Shown piece by piece: positions 36,737 through 54,993 of a stretch of 64,000 bases of DNA; the first letter of the stretch is position 1; each line of letters starts with the position of its first letter. The position numbers and the translations under genes were made by a program. Under the pieces are notes generated by a model that searched no databases, was not told the origin of the DNA, and saw only the letters and a program-made list of their open reading frames with translations. Source of the stretch: Nymphaea colorata. Taxonomy: Eukaryota; Streptophyta; Magnoliopsida; Nymphaeales; Nymphaeaceae. The stretch is from positions 26,383,934 to 26,447,933 of the forward strand of contig NC_045138.2 in NCBI RefSeq assembly GCF_008831285.2. Reading direction: 5' to 3'.

Positions 36737-38531
36737 GTAAGGAAACTGCAGCCCACAATAGCTTCCGACTAAGATCGGAGGCTGGTTGATGAAAAATCAT
36801 GAACAACCGTTCTCAGTGGTTTTGGCTTTTTGTTGGTTTCAAATACTGCAGGAGTTGGGTTTAGATTTGGAAACCAGGGATGATGTCTGAGAGACTACGT
36901 TGGTGCAAGAGGCTGGAAAGCGCATCTCATTTCTTCATCAGATGTTATTATGATTGATTGGAGTATCAAGATTGTTCCAGAGATGATGCTGGGCTTTTTT
37001 GGTGGTTTCTTCATTGATGATAGTTTCCTTTTTGTAGTAGGAACGATATGATACAGATTGGATTGTAAACGATGGACTATATAGGAAGTGCCTTCCCTTT
37101 TTTGCCTCCTATTTGTGGTCTTTTTTTCTTTCTTCTTGGCGGGAAAATGTCTGTGAACCTGAGAACTTGAGATGAAAGACGGACTCTTCCAAGCACGGTT
37201 GCTAACAAGAGTTGCATCCATGTCTTGAGAAGCTTTTTTCTCGAAGTTATTTTTGTGTTTTTGTGAGTACATATGTTTCTGGAAGTTGGAGAACTATGCC
37301 ACTGGAAAGTGACGGGCTTGGTCACTTGGTTCATGAGTCATGGGCTCATGCAGTACGGGAAATACTGATTTGTGATGTAATTCTGTTGGCCCTTGCGAGT
37401 ATTCTTTTCCCGAACCTGAACTTGTGTTATTGCTTATTTATCCGAACGCACTAATTTTCTGTCTTCAAATAACACACTAAGCAGGATCAAGTAACGCACT
37501 ATATTGAAAAACTGCTGAACAAAGGTACACCCGGTTACAGATTGGACAAGCCACCTAAAGCAACGTCGTCTGATTGTGGGTTTAACAAAAAAAGCAAGAC
37601 GAAAAACCTTAAAGAGACCATTCTTTGTCCATGAATTTATGGACCATCCGGATGGAATCTCTTCTAAACTTCCCAATGATCATTTTTCAGAAGTGCGACC
37701 TAGTGTTTTTTTACTTGGCAATGTGAAATGTCCCTCTACTAATTCATTTTCCACTGATCGTCATGCCAAATGGCTGTCTCGAAGGCAGATTATGGGAATA
37801 TGTTTGTGCTTTCCCCATGTGAAAACACCTAATGGGCGTAGATTTGTGGTGTCACCATTTTCATTCGGTCCTTCCCATTTGCATGATTTAACTGGACGAA
37901 ACGAAACAAAAGAATGTCGCACTTGTGCAGACATTTGAGTCTCCACTTCAGGTCCGGGACTGTGTCATGTGTGCATGACTGAATGGTACAGACCACATTC
38001 TTTTATACCATTAATCTGCTTGACTTGAATGCCTAGAAGGAAAGAAGTAAAACCCATCAACAGAAGTTTAAGAAAAAGCGTCCACTATATTTACTAATTT
38101 TCACGTTCGACTGATTCTCTTCCTTACTGTTAATTGCACAAGAGTCCGAAGGCATTGAACCTATGGACTGAGCTCTCCCATCTACAAGGAAGAGCCGTTG
38201 AAACCAAAAGCGTACAAATAGAGAAGAGTAAACAATAGTCTTTGTGTAAATAGACACGCTGAAGCTGGGTAGACAATACTGGGTTATGCCAACAGCTATG
38301 GCGGCTGGATATCAGCCGCTTTTCATGTCATTCTTCATTTGAAGGTTTCATATCCGTCCATCTAATGAATAAAGAAGAAAGAAAACGGTTCTGGAAAACA
38401 TTGCTGGTGATAACTGACAATAGCTCTCAAATATGGCATGCACAAGCAAACAGGCATTTAATTACAACAGCAGACTAAGCATCAAGAAATGAATAAAGAT
38501 TAAAGATTGCAGGTATTATGCACAAATTGTT
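36737..38531. other. Convergent intergenic region, no gene seen
   Basis: 3' flanks of the CCCH gene (plus) and the racemase-like gene (minus). A 120-codon ORF at 37576-37938 has no domain I recognise and no sign of splicing or conservation; I do not call it a gene. Confidence 0.5.
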
Positions 38532-41500
38532 CTAACTGTGTTCCCGTGAATAAGCCCATTTGATGGTAGCCCGCGCCAAGGCGTCCATTGGATAAACGCA
38601 TTTCTTCAGCAGTGGGTCACCATGAGGCAGAACCTTTTGCAGATCTTCTGACGCAAGAATGACAGTACTGACAGCCCGCAACAGAAGGAACTGCAGTGCG
38701 ATCCTGAGGAGGGTTCGAGCACCTTCCGTGTCCTTCCTGTTGAGAGCTTCCATTGCAGGAAGAACCGTGTGCTCCATGGTTGCTTTGTCTGGCAGCACTA
38801 CCTCAAAGCCCTGTTCATGCAACGACGTCTCATTTCGTCAGTTACAGACTGAAAGGGTCGAAGATAACAAATTAAGAAGTTCGCATCAGTCACGACCTTG
38901 AAGACTTGAGAAGGCACTGAGAGATCAACAATGAAGGCAAGAACGAGAAAATGATCAGAAAATAAATTTGGTATAGGCAGGAACTGAAAACGGGGATAGT
39001 TACTAGCAGAACTTGTCTTTCCAAATTTCAGTTGAAGATGATTTCACTTGCTGCAAGAATCTCTACCCTACGTCAGAAACAAAAGCCCGATCCATAAAGT
39101 AAATGGCACAAAATATACGATCAACAGTACATAGGCAGCTTTTTCCATCAGGACATGAACATAACATACCAAAACTTTCAGATTGTGGCCAACAATCTAG
39201 TGGAAGAAACACTTTATCACATTTTTGTTTTGCTATACCTCCTTAAGATTTACACCCAATAGATACAGCTTTGTACATCACATTGACATACAAGTCCAAG
39301 TGCATACACTACAGGTTATTTGCAACATCCAAATTCAATGGATGCCACACTTGACCATGCACAGAGCTGCTGACAGCATTTAAAAGGTGAGATTCATGCC
39401 ACAGACTATAACTTGCACCAGACAATGAATACATACATGAGAATTTGCAGTCATATGAGTTATTTCTCATACCACTCCCATGTACTGCCCTCTGCCACGG
39501 ATACAGCCTTCACATGTTTTCAAAGACGAACCTTTGCACTCAATTTTTGCAGTTCCCTAGGCCTCCTTCAAGCTAAATCCTTCTACTAGGCACCAAACTC
39601 TGCACTTTCTCCTTAAAAAATAGCCAGTAATTCCCAAATGTTCGGTGAGCAATTTCCCTCAAAATCAAATCAACATAAATAGATACACAGGAAGAGAGTT
39701 GATAAGGCAGTTGAGCGGACTTTTGCTCTTCAGAGTTAAGTCTGAATTTTTTGAAGGGTTTCTACATGTACTTACATCCAAGACAACATGGAATAGCATT
39801 TCCCAGGATTATTTTCCCCTTCTTTGGTCGCAAATGAAATATATAGAAAGTTCTTTTTCAGCAGTTCCTTAAAAAATGCCATGTATTCTGCATCTTATAG
39901 ACAAAACCCAGTTATCTTCAGTATAAAAGGTTTTCATTAGCCATCTAGAAAAGATGGAAGAAAACATTGAACCAACTCCTTGTCAAACAACAGAATAGAA
40001 ATATATGATATGATCAGATTTCAGAAAAACAAAATCTGCGACGACAGTTTCAAACGACCACATAGAGCAACGGATGGTTAAATTGGCTGCACAGCTGGTT
40101 GGTTGTGTGAATGCAGTTTAACTTTGAGCCACTTGATTACCTGATTCAAGAGGAAAAGCAAGAAAGGGAATTGAAAGCCGGAAGCAGTACCAGTATTGAA
40201 ATTAAAAAGCGATGGTTTGAAATCCTGAGATGATTCAGGAAGTGGGACACAACTCAAAGTAGCACGGTGAATCAATACTGTAAAATGTCATGTAATGTCA
40301 AATAGATTGGTGCAATTAAGTGCTTTAAAAATAAGGATCATAATTAAGACATGACACCAAGACCAATTTAAGCTAAAATATAAGGACCAATTTAAGCTAA
40401 AAATATGAACACATCTCCCATGGCTAGCAATTTTTCTCATGTTGGGTCACAAGACTGTTGATGGATTCAGTTCCCATTTCCGAGGAATTGGTATCTTAAG
40501 TATTTCCTGTGGCCGCAACTATGGTTCCTGTGGTACGTTTCCACTTTTCCTCGATAAAAGATGGCAACTCCATTACCAGCCATTCCACAAAACTTAGTGC
40601 TAAGATCAGATTGGTTATACACAAAACATCACTACTGTGGTCGTTTAAGGTGCTTCATGAACAACACCACTGTTTCCTACTCCCTACTCTTCACATTTGT
40701 TTGCATACCACATTTACTCTAACAATAGTCCCTTTATCTCATATCTATTCACAGACAAGTCCTTTCTTTACCTTTCAGAAGAAAAAATCATGTTATAGAA
40801 TTCTTCCAGCACAATCAGCAGCTCCATTTCTTGCATGGACAGCATTTTTATCACTACACATGAAGTCTGTAGATCCACTTATCCCAGTCAACAGAACCAA
40901 GCATCACAGAAATCAACAGCACAGGCTCACAACAAGGAATACCACTTGAAATTCCTGTCTCCCTAATCAGGATTGGTCATGTTTCTAGAAAGACTTTCAC
41001 AATATTATAAAAGTGTCCCTATGCATCTGCAAATGGACCCAAAACAAGCCCACTTCACTTCAAGCTAGGTAAACCAGAGGCATGATGTTCACAAGAAGTT
41101 GAAGAACAATGTTAGTGCCCTAATGGCCTAATCTATATTCATAACATCTTTTGTTGCTTGAGGTGGCTGCAAGAAAAATGATGCAATGGAGAAAGAAGGC
41201 CGGTTCCAGTGGTAGAGAAAAAGGGAGACAGAGAGAGTATGCACACGCTGGTTGGTACATGTGTGAAAGATGCTCAATATAGCACTGTAGTATATTCTTC
41301 CATTCTCAATACATGCTGAACGCCCATTTATGATCGAACACTGTTGCTTTCCCCTTCAGCATGTACCATCGACTTATCGCTTAACCAAAAAGATCATCAA
41401 AATGGTTTTACAAGTCGGCAGATAAAATATAGAGATGAAGACCTCTGATTATCAGAGAATGAAGAAGCGACCTACCTAGTTCATACAATTATTAGACGTG

Positions 41501-42315
41501 CATCCAATTAACTTTAGATTGCAAAATGAGCAAACCGAAGGCACATATTGTAAGATAAAACATGCAAAAATAACTGACAGCGAAATATGAACATCCAAAA
41601 AAAGAAGCTCACATAAATGAAGGGAAACCTGATTCTGGAGTTTCTCCTGATAAATCTCAGCCTTTAGAGTCGCTTCAGTGGCAAGGATACCGATTTTGCA
41701 ATTGCTCCCGGCCTCTATAGGCTTCAAATCGGCCTCCTTGAGCTCCGAGGCCATGCACTCTCCCACATGAAACAGAGGAACAGTGCAACCTTCAGAAATC
41801 TTTTCATACCACAGGTTTGAGATATGGAAGGGTGTAATGATGCAACGAGCACCGGATCGCTCGAGAAATTTCCTCTTCTGAAGTAAATTCTCCAAAACAA
41901 CGTCGTACTCCGGAAGGAAACAAGACTTCCCCAAATTCCTCTCGCAGGAAGAAAGCTCCCTGTTCAGGGTCGGATCGTTACACACGATAAAAGGAAGGCT
42001 CTCCCGTCCCTCTCTTGAGCTCCAATCTACCAGCTTCTGCAAGAAACTCAGAGTAGAAGCCGCAGAAACCCCGCCGATGATTCCGACGGCATTCGAGTGA
42101 CCAAGTACAGAGAGAGAAGCAGCTGCAGCATTACCCGTCGATGGAGGGAAGCTGTCTGATGAGGCCGTTAGCTTACCATCTTCATCCTTTTGCAGAAGAA
42201 TGGACGATTTTATAGCGCAAGGGCCTTTTGTTGCATAATGGGTTCTCTGTCTCATCAGCGTACCACCAACAAGATTTGGTGAGCAACTGAGAGTGTAAGA
42301 ATGGATCATCTTCAT
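38532..42315 (-). CDS. Aspartate/glutamate racemase family protein, two exons
   Basis: Exon 1 is 42315-41629 (229 codons) and exon 2 is 38810-38532 (92 codons plus stop); the CAG/GTTTCC donor and GAACAG/GGC acceptor join in phase 0 to 321 aa. The 2.8-kb intron holds nothing recognisable. A Ser-rich N-terminus of about 70 residues may be a plastid transit peptide. The fold signatures are VGIIGGVSAASTLSFLQ (77-93), FIVCNDPTLNRE (109-120), a CIITPFHISNLWYEK segment (158-172), PLFHVGECMASELK (180-193) and GFEVVLPDK (230-238). In bacterial racemases two cysteines act as acid and base (in CNTAH and GCTE). Here the matching sites read TPFH (161-164) and LASE (281-284), so neither cysteine is kept. 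It is in the family of plant At1g15410-like proteins. Racemase activity is therefore doubtful. Confidence 0.88.
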
Positions 42316-44187
42316 TCTTGCACGAAGAAAAGAGCAACGAAACCCAAACCCTCACCAGTACCCACCAGCTCAGCTGGAAAGAACCTTCAAAACTCTCATG
42401 TGCATTTTGTGTTTAGAAGCTAAGAACGCCATCCCATCAGGGAATACTGCAGCACTGGGGATCACAACGTATAGGCAGAGACAGGAACAAAAACATCATT
42501 ATCATATGAACTATTTAGGCACTTTTAAGCCGGAAAGGCACAAGCAGATGATTGGAGGAACTAAAATGTTAGAGGTTTGTTCTATTGATGATTGAGATAC
42601 AGAATCCAAAGCACCATTGTCTTCAGAGGTCGTGTAAACACGCAAACTCCTCTCTCAAATGGTGGAGAGAAGGGGAAGGAAGAAAAAGGAAGAAGGTGCA
42701 ATGAGGGAAGAAGCGAGCTCCACCACCACCTTGTTGAGACTTGAGAGACAACTGTACCCTCTCCCTGTCTCTTCTTCTGACACTACACTGCAGCCGGTGG
42801 AAGGGTGCAGGCTGACGACTGGCTGAGACGACAAGGACTCATGGCAGCGAAAGCCGGCCCGGCGGACTCGGCCACCAACGGCCGTCTGTAGATTCCGGAT
42901 TTCAATTTTTACCGCTCTCTCTTGTTTTTTCCCTTCTCAACTTTGATCAATGTCTTCCCGTCCATTTTCCACTTGCCATTCATTCGCTAGCGGTAGATGA
43001 AATTGCAGTAGGTAGAACAGAGAGTATGGTGGATTTGAATGTGGTCACCAAAACAAGATACCACCAAGATGATTCTGATATTATTGCCTTCCATTCATTC
43101 AAGGCCATCAACGGCTGCTAATGAAGTTAAAATGTAGAGACCACATCTGGCATCCTGCTTGAACACCATGGATGAGCTAAGAGTGAAAGAGAAATCTGGG
43201 CCGTCACTGTGTTGGTTTGGCTATCCGCGCAATGGACAAAGAAAGAGAGAAGTTAAAAAAACAAAAAAGAAAAAAGAAAAGCCAACCTTTTGAGTGCAAT
43301 GTCTAACAAGAGCTTCATATGTTCGAGTTTTCTGATATATGCCGCCCTTTTCTGGAAACACTAAATAGAGGTGCGTATTTTACTTAATTCAGCTTACAGT
43401 TTTCCTTTTTTAGGTCCGTCTTTCATTTTTTCTAAAACATTATTTGAACAATGTACCACAATGGTAACGCCTTTAAGTAACAAGAGATGTTACTGTTTCA
43501 TGAATCTACTAAAAAAAACAAATTCATAAAATATTTATGAAGTGTCTAATAAATCTAACCAATTTATTGGTTATAGAAGATAATAACATAATGTTATTGT
43601 TTTCAAATGGCTACTTAAATGTTATTTTAGAGGTAAAACATTATTTTGACTTAAAAATGTATTTAAAGGGTATTTGAGTAACAAGTATATTGGGTATATA
43701 AAAACCTAGTTTTGAAAAAAAAATATACGCTTTCAAATAGTATGTAGTGAATGCCGAACTAAAGTGAGCCTCTATTTGTAACGGTAAATTGAAAAGATTG
43801 AGTTTCAGTATCAAAAAATTTGGCAACAAGGTATCCTTCTTCTTGAATTACGTCAAAAACTCTGACCCAAATCAAATTTTCGTGAACAAATGAAAAATGT
43901 TTGGCTGGTCGTCGTTTGAGCTGAGACCTGAACATGACGCTCTACCTCAAAGATTCTCTTCACTTTTTTGTCGCGCTTGAACTTTTCTATGAAAAAGATC
44001 CAGAAATCTGTAGACTTTACGACCTTAAAATGCGTCTTTTTTAGCATATTTATGTTGTTTTTTCTGTATTGAAAATTTCAAAATTTTATTTTGCTAAAGG
44101 GTCGTCCTTCAAAAAAATTTACTTGTAAAGCAATCTTCTTTAAAAATAGCAAGTTCTATACTTTTTTCTTATAGCTTCTTGACTTGA

Positions 44188-44290
<103 letters not shown>

Positions 44291-45266
44291 TTGTCAAATT
44301 GAAAAAAAAAGCAATGAATCATCTGCCAAGAATCAAAATACTTGTACGTGTGCTCAGCTAAAAGATGTACATGGATCCAGCCTTTACGAAGTTCAGCTTA
44401 ATTGGATCCAGATCCAGACTCGGATTTGCAGCTTATTTTAAAGCCAAATTAAAATTCCAGTAGCATAAGATTTGACATCTAAACGTAACAAGTTCAGATT
44501 AGGATCAGATCTTGGTCAAAACTAATTATCAAACTGCATGTTGAATCTAAACCTAACTAGCAATCGGATCAAAATTGAGCCCATGGTCGGATATATATGA
44601 TTTAATTACATCCCCATTGCTAAACCAAACCCGGAAGGAGAAAAAAAAAGTGTATATTGTTCTTAATATCCCCAAGGTGAAACAAAGTCAAGAATTCAGA
44701 ATCCATGGTCACATCATTTGTATCAGTTGGCATTTCCACATTACCGAAGCTCATGCAGATGGGTGAGAACAAACTGAACCCAATACAAGCTCAACCTAAT
44801 CTACTGTTTTAGATCCACAGCAGCTCTGCATCAAAAAGCGGTGAATGTCGCCGAAGGACTGAATGCAAGGTAGAAAATGGGTAGATGTTGCTTGTGCTTA
44901 TGTAACATATGATCCAAATAAATCATTTGGCATGATGTATCAAATTTTATTACTCCAAGGTTTGCAGTTTTATGTCGAAGAGGCATACTGTAAGCTAAAA
45001 TTCTAATATAATACGCAAACGATTAGATATATCTCTTACCAGACAAGCTAATGATATTCTATTAGCACAGTCTCTCTCTAGCAGAACACTTCACATCTGA
45101 CCTTTTGTAGTGGTCCATAGAAAGCCCCTACCCAAATAAGAATCTCTCTCTTTCTCTCTCTCTCTCTCACATCCCAAAGAAATACACTGCACATAGTTAT
45201 CAAGTTCCATGAAATATGATCTTGAATCATAACATAGACAGTGGAATAGAGACCATTGTATATGTG

Positions 45267-45297
<31 letters not shown>

Positions 45298-45604
45298 GGT
45301 TTTTTTTTTCACTTTGATATACTTGGAAGATGCTTATCCTAGTGACAAAGGAAAACACTTGCCCCTCGTTCATTGAAATGTTCAACAAAGGGACGAACGG
45401 CAGATAATTTGCTGTGGATACCCACACATGAGAGTGACTTGTAGTGTACCCATGACTCCACTTTTAATACGAGCCGTTGCTTGGGTGCCCATGCCTTTTT
45501 GTCCTTCGGGATTACAACTAGAGAAAGCCCCATTCTTTACATGCCTCTTCTCTCTTCAATTATTGAGCCGCGATCTGACACCAATGGCATTCCCATGTAT
45601 GCAT

Positions 45605-45865
45605 ATGGTAGACCAGGCAAATGAGCAGATCTGGCCCCTATAAGCTCATTCACCGAAGATGAAAGCCTTGTATTCACCGAAGATGAAAGCCTTGTCGGCA
45701 GACATATTACAAGCGCATCAAACAGAGACAACGCCTCACCACGTGTGTATATATGGTACACCAGGCAAAGGGAAAAATCTGGCCTTCTAGAAGCTCATTC
45801 ATGGAGGATGAAGACCTTGTTGGCAGACGTTCTACAAGAACATCATGCAGAGACAACTGTGTTGG
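45605..45865. repeat. Tandem duplication with a nested 24-bp perfect repeat
   Basis: Two diverged units start at 45605 and 45753 (ATGGTAGACCAGGCAAA and ATGGTACACCAGGCAAA) and run in parallel through GCAGACAT or GCAGACGT and CAGAGACAAC. The first unit holds a perfect 24-bp tandem repeat (45648-45671 and 45672-45695), which the second lacks. No domain is evident in any frame. Confidence 0.8.
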
Positions 45866-46706
45866 CATGTGGGTTCGTGTGTGCGGCAAAATGGAACCTA
45901 GTTAGTGTCTTGTAAAGTTGTATTTTCTAAATAGTTAAACCTCTGCTGCTTGTCAGCTTTCACAGCCTTTCTCTTGTTTGTATAGCACCAGGCATCAGAT
46001 TTTAGATATATCTGTACATACAGTAAAGATTACTCTACAGTTCAGCAGGTTTAAAACCTTTCAAATATGTTTCGTCAGATTCATGTTTAGATAGTGAACA
46101 CTGAACAATCACTTGCTCAAATTTATGAACATGAGACGCCTTTCTCAGATGGCCAGAACGCCATTCATATTTTACACACTGATTAGAGGCCGCTTTCATC
46201 ACTTCATGCGGCTGACCACCTCACTGTACTTCATGAATGAATAACTATGGACAAGACGAATCCCCTCAATTACACACAACACGCACACACATAGCTGGAC
46301 CACACCAAAGTTTAGTCCACTTGTAAGAGAGCCCAGCAGTTACAAGAAATAACCGTTCAAAGTAATTATAGGAAATTCTTGTGAAGGTAAGAAGACAAAC
46401 CAAGGTTCTACTAAGTAAATAATAAAAGCTAAAGCATGAGAATACAGAATAACACAAAGCATGGTTGCCTATTCACCAGTAAGTTACCTTGGAAACCCTC
46501 AAGGCGGTCTTCAGAAGTAGTACATAGAACCTGATTTTTCTGAGATTTTGGATTTGGATGGTGTCTTAAGAGTTAATAACTTTAGCGTTTTACAGTAGAC
46601 AACGAACTTACTACAACAAAAAGACAACAATTTTACAGTAAATAAAGAAGCAATATTTTATCTCCACATGGACAATATCTGAAGCAAAGAAGAGGATAGG
46701 GTCCAT

Positions 46707-51283
<4,577 letters not shown>

Positions 51284-51429
51284 TCTTCACCTTCCATCCT
51301 GCATTGGGTGAGGGCATTTATCATGCACCAAAATTTGTAGTAGCCCCAAGGCCGAAAGGTTGTTAGGTGGAGAATTGAGAGCCGGGAGAAGTAATAAATA
51401 AATAAATGTGTACAAAATCTGAAAAAACA

Positions 51430-52000
51430 AAGCTCAATTCACAGTCAATGTTCATCACATGGGCGCACAAAGCAGCACAAATAAGAGCTCTGAGATCATT
51501 CATTGGCAAGTTCTTTTTGTTCGTTTGTTAAATAAGTTACAATTATGCAAGCTCAAGTGAGAACAATGCGAGTTCAAAATACTTTGGTTTAAGTTTTAAA
51601 GTAGACAAAGCTCTTGTTGGTCATTATTTTGAAACGAACTTTATAGTTAGTCTAGTATACTATATTCTCTGAATATATATGTCATTAAGTTTATATTTGT
51701 TTGTGTATATATATAAGTAGTTTAAAGCAACCCCAATTCACAGTCAATGCTGATCACACAGACACAAATAAGAGCTTTGACACAAACCATTTACAAGATA
51801 TTTTTATTTCTTTAGTAAATAAGCTACAATAAGGCAAGACCAAGTGAGACTATACCAAAAGATGCAAGATCCCAATAGCTTGATTTTAAGTTTTTCTCTT
51901 AGCCAACTAGGCAGAGCTCTTGTTGGTGATTATTTTAAAACCTAAGTTTTGATTTCGTCTAGTACATTCCCCAGATATAGATGCATTTGAGTTTATATTT
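51430..52000. repeat. Old direct repeat, about 290-bp period
   Basis: The sequence from about 51432 (TCAATTCACAGTCAATGTTCATCACA) recurs from about 51735 (CAATTCACAGTCAATGCTGATCACA). Shared landmarks follow in the same order: AATAAGAGCT, TAAATAAG(T/C)TACAAT, CAAGTGAGA and AGAGCTCTTGTTGGT. Divergence suggests an ancient segmental duplication. Confidence 0.7.
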
Positions 52001-53039
52001 GTTCGTGTACTTAGTTGTTTTCATATAGGAAACCCTCTAGCAAGTAGGTGAACCCTTGAACTACAAGCTTTCTTTAACTTGAAGGACTGTGTTTTTTGGT
52101 AGTTGCACTTGTTCTTATCAGTGAACTCCTCCTAGGGTGTACATAATTCAAAGAAGGTCAGACTTTTTTTTTGGTGATATAATTTTTTAATAAAAAAGGT
52201 TGTACGACCCATGTAATTTTTTTGCCTTTTTATAAATTAGAGAAAAGGTTTATTTATCTATATGCCATTTTGTTTGTGAGGAGAATGTTGTCTGATTTTT
52301 TTGGGAAAATCTGAAACTCACATTAGAAGTGAAGCAAGAAGTAAATACTTTCAAGTGTTTGACTGTTTGTTGTCTTCAAACAACCAAAAATAATTCCACG
52401 GTTTTTCAAATGCCTCTTAGGAAAGGGAACAATGTCATTGCCCTTGATCTACTTTGATTTAAGATTCCCATGATTTGACATTCATGGAACTGACATCAAT
52501 GCAGAAAAGGTAAAGTGAAAATTTCCAGGTTCGATTTTAAGTTTTACTCAAGATCTTTACTTTAGTGAACCATATATTTTACTGCGGTTTTTTTCTTGTG
52601 TCAGCAAAAGTACGTCATATCAGACTCATACATCTAAATTAAGAAGTAATCTAAACACACCTTGACTATTTTCACATGAGAGTGACATAGTTATTAGATG
52701 AAACTTAGAGAAACGATGTCTTAAACATTGGGTGAGTTTTTTTTTAACCGTAGGTGAACTAAAAAACACTGCATATTTTCGCATTAAAAAAAGAGTTGTA
52801 GTCCAAATGCGAGATCATTGATGATTTTGGGTATATTTTATTGGCAAAAATTATATTTTGTACAATGAGAAAATAGAAGGGGCTTTAATAAGGGGCTCGC
52901 CTTAAATCCTCATTTTTAATAACTTATGAATTTGAGAACTTTGTTTTAAGGTTACCAATGTAGGTTAAATATATTAATTTTTAGTGGCTGCCAATGCAGG
53001 CCCTTGATTCAACCTCCGTGGCTTTGGAGTCCTTATTAG

Positions 53040-53726
53040 TAGGGCTGCACAACGAGTCGAGCCAACTCGGGCTCGACTCGAACTTGCTTGCAAAAGCTCG
53101 GCTCGAACTGGCTTGCAAAAGCTCGGCTCGAACTCGACTCATTTATAAACGAGTCGAATTCGAGTTGAAAGTTAAACTCGAATCAATAAACGAGTTGAGT
53201 TCGAGTTGCAAGAACTCGACTCGTTTAAACTCGACTCGTTATATTAAATCAATTAGTTGAAAGTTAAACGAGTCGAATGAAAGTTAAACTCGAATCAATA
53301 AACGAGTTGAGTTCGAGTTGCAAGAACTCGACTCGTTTAAACTCGACTCGTTATATTAAATCAATTAGTTGAAAGTTAAAGTCGTTTTTATAATTTCTAA
53401 TTTCCTTCTTTTTTTTCCCTCTCTTCACCCACTCAGCCACGTTTCTCTTTCTTCACCACTCATTCATTTTTCCTTTCCTTTTTCTCTTTTCCCAGCAGGC
53501 TTCCTCCTCCCCACGTCCCACGTCGTCATTTCCTTCCCTTTTTCTCTTTTCCTAATACGCTGCCTTTCCTCTCCCCCGCGTCGTCCCATGCATAGCCCTC
53601 GATTGCAGTGAAAAAGAAAGGTGGAGCTGAAGCTGTCAAGCTTGTGTCGAGCTCGAGTTGAGGTTGAAGCTGACTAAACATAAGTCTAGCCAAGCTTTAG
53701 CTAGACTCGGCTCATGTGCAGCCCTA
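53040..53726. mobile_element. Non-autonomous hAT-type element (687 bp) with inner tandem repeat
   Basis: Ends are inverted repeats: left TAGGGCTGCACAACGAGTCGAG, right in reverse complement TAGGGCTGCACATGAGCCGAG. Flanks are an 8-bp near-perfect direct repeat, CTTATTAG (53032-53039) and CATATTAG (53727-53734). The subterminal part is packed with short CTCGACTCG/CGAGTCGAG motifs, both orientations. A 112-bp unit is repeated in tandem (53167-53278 and from 53279). No transposase is present. Confidence 0.82.
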
Positions 53727-54381
53727 CATATTAGACCCTTAGTGAAGGGGTACCAGCTTTGGAGTTTCACACAGTGGAAAAGTAAGAAGGCCTCTCAAAC
53801 CAAATGTGGTATCACTTGAGAATCATGGATATGGTGATTTGATGAGAGGCAAAAACCACATTTTTCTGTTTGCCCTCAGGGTCCTCAAAGCTGTTTCTGG
53901 ACTTGGGTGGAAATGAGGACACTCATCAACTAGAGTATGTTTGCAGTCTAGAGGAGTAGTAACATACTGATGATCGGACTTTCACTGTCCCGACTAGCTA
54001 TGCTATGCCCTTCAATGCTACAATCGTGGATTTGAAAATGCATAGTTTATAAATGTATTATACAATCTTTGCATTTTTAAATATAAAATTTCAAAACCTT
54101 TGTTAACAATCAATGATTTGAAAATAGTAAATCTAAAACCTTAAGATGATCTTATATTAACTCATCAGCTAAAATCCAAGGTAATCAAACCCACCGTAAC
54201 TCGTGTTGATTGCCTCATGTCCAACTAAAATTGCAATTGGGTGAAGTTTTCTTGACGTTTTTGCACCATCAGATCTGATTTTAATTCCATCGTACGTGTT
54301 TGGTTGCCTTCTTATATAAAAAAAAAAGGCATTCAATGGCCAGTTTATATTCAGAGCAGGTTACATGTTATGGCCCTTAAC

Positions 54382-54781
54382 TAAGGCTACACAATGAGTC
54401 AAGTTAGTTTGAGCCATACTCAAGTCGAGCTAGTTTGAGCTAGACTCAACTCGAACTCGTCTCGTCTATAAATGAGTCTAGCTTGAGTTCAAATGTATGC
54501 TCAAAATGTTAAACAAGTTGAGTTCAAATGGTAAGAATTCAACTTATTTAAATTCGACCCGACGACTCGGCTACATAATGAATGTTGAATTATGATGAGA
54601 AATAATTAAACAACAACTAAACGAGTTAAAAAAAAACTAGACATGCTTAACATAAACAAGTTAAATGAGTTAAACGAGTTGAGTTTGAGCTCGATGTTTT
54701 ATCATTCAATCGAGCTCAAACTTGTTCTATCGAGCTCGAGCTGGCTCAACTCGAGCTCGACTCATCTCAAGTGTAGCCCTA
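54382..54781. mobile_element. Non-autonomous hAT-type element (400 bp), relative of the 687-bp element
   Basis: A perfect 8-bp direct repeat CCCTTAAC flanks it (54374-54381 and 54782-54789). Left end TAAGGCTACACAATGAGTCAAG, right end in reverse complement TAGGGCTACACTTGAGATGAGTC. Subterminal CTCGAGCT-type motifs resemble the neighbour at 53040-53726, so both belong to one family. No ORF. Confidence 0.83.
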
Positions 54782-54993
54782 CCCTTAACAAGAGACCATA
54801 TGCTATGGCTTAAAAATGATTAAAATGCTTTCACTTGTTAAATGGAAGACCCCTCCCTCTATACGGCAAAAGTAGAATATGAAAAACATTCTCTGCAAAA
54901 TTACCAAAAATATTCCTGCCTTAAAATAACATGAGAACATATCTCACTATGTTCAGAGCATAACACAGAAAGCGCTTTCGGCCATGGACATGG

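Noticed and set aside
37576-37938. A 120-codon plus-strand ORF in the spacer after the CCCH gene
   Set aside because: No recognisable domain, no promoter features and low complexity of evidence; it may be chance.
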